Shown: positions 60,465 through 63,383 of the stretch, piece by piece
Position numbering within the stretch: position 1 is the first letter of the stretch
How the letters are laid out: each line of letters starts with the position of its first letter
Source of the DNA: Ramlibacter tataouinensis
GTDB lineage: Bacteria > Pseudomonadota > Gammaproteobacteria > Burkholderiales > Burkholderiaceae_C
Assembly (NCBI GenBank): GCA_002427815.1
Contig: DIZF01000017.1
Span: forward strand, 1 to 63,383
Direction of reading: 5' to 3'
Length of the DNA stretch: 63,383 nt
Made by a program: the position numbers and the translations under genes
The notes under the pieces: model-generated
Databases searched by the model: none
What the model was told of the DNA's origin: nothing
What the model saw: only the letters and a program-made list of their open reading frames with translations

Positions 60465-62177
60465 ATGTTCAAGACGCTAAACGGTAGCCCGCGTGCCGAC
60501 GACGATGCCGGCAGGGGGGATGGCGGCACCGATGCGCGCAGCGCGCTGGCGTTGCTCAAGGCGGGCGCGCTGCAGAACGCCATCCTGACCAGCGCCAACT
60601 TCTCCATCATCGCCACCGACGAAAAAGGCGTCATCCAGCTGTTCAATGTCGGCGCCGAGCGCATGCTGGGCTACCAGGCCGACGAGGTCGTCAACAAGAT
60701 CAGTCCGAGCGATATCCACGATCCGCAGGAAGTCCGGGAGCGGGCCGAGGCCCTGACCCTGGAGCTGGGAACCACCATCGCGCCGGGCTTCGAGGCGCTG
60801 GCCTTCAAGGCTTCGCGCGAGATCGAGGACATCTATGAGCTGACCTACATCTGCAAGGACGACAGCCGTTTCCCGGCCATCGTGTCGATCACGGCGCTGC
60901 GCGACGACTACGGCGTGATCATCGGCTACCTGCTGATCGGCACCGACAATTCGGTGCGCAAGCGCGTCGAGTCGGAGCTGAACGAGGCCATGGCCGCGGC
61001 GGACAAGGCCAATCGCGCCAAGTCCGAGTTTCTCTCCAGCATGAGCCACGAGCTGCGCACGCCGCTCAATGCCATCCTCGGCTTCGCCCAGTTGCTGGAA
61101 ACCGGGGCGCCGTCGCCCACCCCGACCCAGAAGCGCAACATCGAGCAGATCCTCAAGGCCGGCTGGTACCTGCTGGAGCTGATCAACGAGATCCTCGATC
61201 TCGCGCTGATCGAGTCGGGCAAGTTGACGCTCTCGAACGAGCCGGTGTCGCTGGCCGAGGTGATGATCGAATGCCGGGCCATGATCGAGCCGCAGGCGCG
61301 CTCGCGCGGCATCGGCATGACCTTTCCCCACTTCGAGATTCCCCGCTTTGTCTATGCCGACCGGACCCGCGTCAAGCAGGTGCTGATCAATCTGCTTTTC
61401 AACGCCGTGAAGTACAACCGCCCGCAAGGCACGGTGGCGGTGGAATGCGAGCTGGTGCCCCCTGGCTCGATCCGCATCAGCGTGCGCGACACCGGTGTGG
61501 GCCTGGCGCCCGAGCAGCTGGCGCAGCTGTTCCAGCCGTTCAACCGGCTCGGCAAGGAGGCCGGCGTCGAGGAAGGCACCGGCATCGGCCTGGTGGTGAC
61601 CAAGCGCCTGGTCGAGCTGATGGGCGGCAGCATCGGCGCCGACAGCACCCTCGGGAAGGGCAGCGTCTTCTGGATCGAGTTCGCCATGGCGGCGGCGCCC
61701 CAGCTCGCCGTGCTGGAGGCGGAGCACGCCGCCCTGGCCAGGCCGGCATTGCCCGATAGCACGCCCCTGCGCACCCTCCTGTATGTCGAGGACAACCCGG
61801 CGAACCTGGAGCTGGTGGCGCAACTGGTCGCGCGCCGACCCGACCTGCGGCTGCTTTCCGCGGCGGACGGAAAACTGGGAATCGAATATGCGCGTGCCTG
61901 CCTGCCCGAGGTGATCCTGATGGACATCAACCTGCCCGGCCTGAGCGGGATCGAGGCCATGAAGATCCTGCGCGCCGATCCGGCGACGGCACATATTCCC
62001 ATCATCGCCCTCAGCGCCAACGCGGTGCCGCGCGACATCGAAAGAGGCCTGGAGGCAGGGTTCTTCAACTACATCACCAAGCCCATCATGGTCGCCCAGT
62101 TCATGGACGCGCTGGATGTGGCCCTGATCTTTTCGCGGAAAACCACAGACCGCGCAGCCGAGGCGCAGCAACTATGA
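60465..62177 (+). CDS. PAS-domain hybrid histidine kinase with C-terminal receiver
   Basis: A 570-residue cytoplasmic sensor. A PAS domain (about 45-165) contains SIIATDEKGVIQLFNVGAER. HisKA has the phospho-His195 in FLSSMSHELRTPLN. HATPase_c shows NAVKYN, DTGVGLAP and GTGIGLVVTKRLVELMGGSI. A C-terminal receiver (about 440-560) carries Asp487 in ILMDINLPG. There are no membrane helices, so the signal is internal or bound by the PAS domain. The stop overlaps the next response-regulator start (ATGA); the two form a phosphorelay unit. Confidence 0.94.
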   Translation: MFKTLNGSPRADDDAGRGDGGTDARSALALLKAGALQNAILTSANFSIIATDEKGVIQLFNVGAERMLGYQADEVVNKISPSDIHDPQEVRERAEALTLELGTTIAPGFEALAFKASREIEDIYELTYICKDDSRFPAIVSITALRDDYGVIIGYLLIGTDNSVRKRVESELNEAMAAADKANRAKSEFLSSMSHELRTPLNAILGFAQLLETGAPSPTPTQKRNIEQILKAGWYLLELINEILDLALIESGKLTLSNEPVSLAEVMIECRAMIEPQARSRGIGMTFPHFEIPRFVYADRTRVKQVLINLLFNAVKYNRPQGTVAVECELVPPGSIRISVRDTGVGLAPEQLAQLFQPFNRLGKEAGVEEGTGIGLVVTKRLVELMGGSIGADSTLGKGSVFWIEFAMAAAPQLAVLEAEHAALARPALPDSTPLRTLLYVEDNPANLELVAQLVARRPDLRLLSAADGKLGIEYARACLPEVILMDINLPGLSGIEAMKILRADPATAHIPIIALSANAVPRDIERGLEAGFFNYITKPIMVAQFMDALDVALIFSRKTTDRAAEAQQL

Positions 62178-62998
62178 AGATCACCGATTCCGAAATTCTG
62201 CACGCGCGCATCCTGATCGTCGACGACCAGGCGGCGAACGTCGCCCTGCTCGAGCAGATGCTGCATGACGCGGGGTACGACAACGTGACATCGACCATGA
62301 ATCCGCTGGAGGTGTGCGCGCTGCATCGCAGGAACCGCTACGACCTCATCCTGCTGGACCTGCAGATGCCGGGCATGGACGGATTCCAGGTGATGGCGGG
62401 CCTCAGGACCAACGACAGCGACGGCTACCTGCCGGTCCTGGTGATCACCGCCCAGCCCGGCCACAAGCTGCGCGCCTTGCAGGCCGGCGTCAGGGATTTC
62501 ATCAGCAAGCCTTTCGACCTGACCGAAGTCAAGACGCGCATTCGCAACACGCTGGAAGTGCGGCTGCTTTACAAGCGGCTGGAGCTTCACAACCATGCGC
62601 TGGAGCAGGCGGTGCAGGAACGCACGGCCGAACTGCGCGAGAGCGAAGCGCGCTACCGCAGCCTGACGGAACTGGCTTCGGACTGGTATTGGGAGCAGGA
62701 CGAGAACGGAAATTTCACCAAGGTGTCCGGCCCGGTGCTGGAAATGCTCGGATTTCGTGTCGACGCTTTCGCGGCGGATGCGGTCCCGGTTCAGGATGCC
62801 GGGTGGAACCCGGCGGAACGGGCCGCGCTGCAGGCCGCTATCGCAGCGCGCGAGCCGTTCCTCGACTTCGTCTTCAGCCGCGTCAACCCCGACGGATCGG
62901 AACAGAAGTTCCAGGTCAGCGGCGAGCCGCTGTTCGGACCGGCCTGCCGGTTTCTCGGTTACCGCGGCATCGGGCTGGAGATCACCGCAAGGAAATAG
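62174..62998 (+). CDS. Response regulator with C-terminal PAS domain (REC-PAS)
   Basis: A 274-residue protein. The receiver covers about residues 10-128, with Asp62 in LILLDLQMPGMDGFQ. A coiled-coil linker (LELHNHALEQAVQERTAELR) leads to a PAS domain (about 160-270; YRSLTELASDWYWEQDENGN). It then stops: no GGDEF, EAL, HD-GYP, kinase or DNA-binding output follows. A truncated diguanylate cyclase is possible, as this REC-linker-PAS layout often precedes GGDEF. It is coupled to the upstream hybrid kinase by a 4-base overlap. Confidence 0.9.
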   Translation: MKITDSEILHARILIVDDQAANVALLEQMLHDAGYDNVTSTMNPLEVCALHRRNRYDLILLDLQMPGMDGFQVMAGLRTNDSDGYLPVLVITAQPGHKLRALQAGVRDFISKPFDLTEVKTRIRNTLEVRLLYKRLELHNHALEQAVQERTAELRESEARYRSLTELASDWYWEQDENGNFTKVSGPVLEMLGFRVDAFAADAVPVQDAGWNPAERAALQAAIAAREPFLDFVFSRVNPDGSEQKFQVSGEPLFGPACRFLGYRGIGLEITARK

Positions 62999-63017
62999 GC
63001 GCGGGTCTCACGTTGCC

Positions 63018-63038
63018 GTAGGAGTCAGCCTACGTAGG
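63018..63038 (+). promoter_or_regulatory. GTAGG-N6-CCTAC inverted repeat, site 3 (upstream of collagen-like gene)
   Basis: GTAGG-AGTCAG-CCTAC (63018-63033) matches the spacing of the sites at 56615 and 59134. The right arm is also part of the perfect 10-bp palindrome CCTACGTAGG (63029-63038), giving three half-sites. It lies 137 bp before the lipoprotein start in a 172-bp gene-free gap. Confidence 0.5.
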
Positions 63039-63170
63039 AATAAAGGCGACTTAAGTGCGCTAACGAACAGAGCTGCAAGCACCTTACGGCGTATCTTGGC
63101 AAGGCTACTCGCTGTGTCCACAAGTCTGTCCAGGTGAGCGGTTTTCCCCAAGCAATCAACTGGAATCTTC

Positions 63171-63383
63171 ATGAAATATTCAATCGTAATTTCCGCCGCG
63201 CTGATGGCGATCTCCCTGGCCGCGTGCCAGCCGGCGACGGTCGTTACCCCCGCACCGGTGGCAGTGCCTGTACCGGGTCCCGCGGGCGCTACCGGCGCTA
63301 CCGGCAGCACAGGCTCGGCCGGAGCCACCGGAACGATGGGCAATACCGGTTCCACGGGCGCCACCGGCAGCACCGGCAGCACC
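63171..63383 (+). CDS. Collagen-like repeat lipoprotein (3' truncated by window end)
   Basis: The visible 71 codons open MKYSIVISAALMAISLAACQ, a signal peptide with lipobox LAAC (Cys19), so the protein should be a lipoprotein. A short Pro/Val linker follows, then Gly-X-Thr/Ala repeats such as GATGATGSTGSAGATG, the collagen-like pattern seen in bacterial surface proteins. The frame runs off the right edge, so length and C-terminal domain are unknown. Function is unknown; surface exposure or adhesion is a family-level guess. Confidence 0.75.
   Translation, partial: MKYSIVISAALMAISLAACQPATVVTPAPVAVPVPGPAGATGATGSTGSAGATGTMGNTGSTGATGSTGST

Noticed and set aside
63243..63383. Tandem repeats as a CRISPR-like or satellite array
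   Set aside because: The short repeats keep a Gly-X-Y reading frame after a lipobox signal peptide, so they are coding.

Overview
The window reads as a high-GC betaproteobacterial chromosome segment, most likely Burkholderiales and probably close to Comamonadaceae. The evidence is gene order and family type: ptsN-hprK, fur, bamE-dapB-exbBD-leuS-lptE...holA-proA, a betaproteobacterial-type gshA, gshB, a Bug/TctC receptor, DUF6352 and DUF1631 proteins, and an 81-bp GC-rich dispersed repeat. It looks like a draft or metagenomic contig: its first 22 bases match a Nextera/Tn5 sequencing adapter with one mismatch, and the last gene runs off the right end.

Layout. (1) 0.2-16.9 kb is core housekeeping: PTS-Ntr/HPr kinase, Fur, outer-membrane assembly, lysine, proline and glutathione synthesis, LeuRS, DNA polymerase III delta and Kup potassium uptake. 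An AsnC-type regulator plus ornithine aminotransferase (rocD) sit between lptE and holA. (2) 16.9-25.2 kb is a compact catabolic module on the minus strand: periplasmic binding protein, double permease and ATPase of the ferric/organic-anion ABC class, MmgE/PrpD, PdxA2-like and isopropylmalate/isocitrate dehydrogenase-like enzymes. A divergent GntR/FCD regulator faces it across an inverted repeat that overlaps a good promoter. This is the best candidate for an undescribed pathway. (3) 25.3-35.3 kb holds gshB, a class II amidotransferase, a DHA2 efflux pump, a CoA-transferase C-terminal fragment, a CWC protein, DUF1631, malate synthase G, a haloacid dehalogenase and CreA. (4) 35.4-40.3 kb is an IclR-flanked HMG-CoA lyase / class III CoA-transferase / Bug receptor / LysR cluster. 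(5) 40.4-51.7 kb is core again: argS, SPOR protein, dsbA, lptAB-rpoN, an RNA methyltransferase, a PIN protein, pncC-pgpA, a nuclease and thiL. (6) 51.7-52.9 kb is an AT-richer foreign-looking patch with one frameshifted coiled-coil membrane protein. (7) 52.9-63.4 kb is a stress-flavoured region: YbdK ligase overlapping a cation/proton antiporter, apaG, rpe, a 40-aa membrane peptide, catalase HPII, a broken KGG stress gene, a Crp/Fnr regulator, a hybrid histidine kinase with a REC-PAS partner, and a truncated collagen-like lipoprotein.

Two sequence-level patterns link distant parts. An ungapped 81-bp repeat occurs three times: between lptB and rpoN, in frame inside leuS, and inverted as the C-terminus of exbB. 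An inverted repeat of the form (G/A)T(A/C)GG-N6-CCTAC lies upstream of three stress-type loci in the last 7 kb. No rRNA, tRNA, CRISPR array or intact insertion sequence was recognised.
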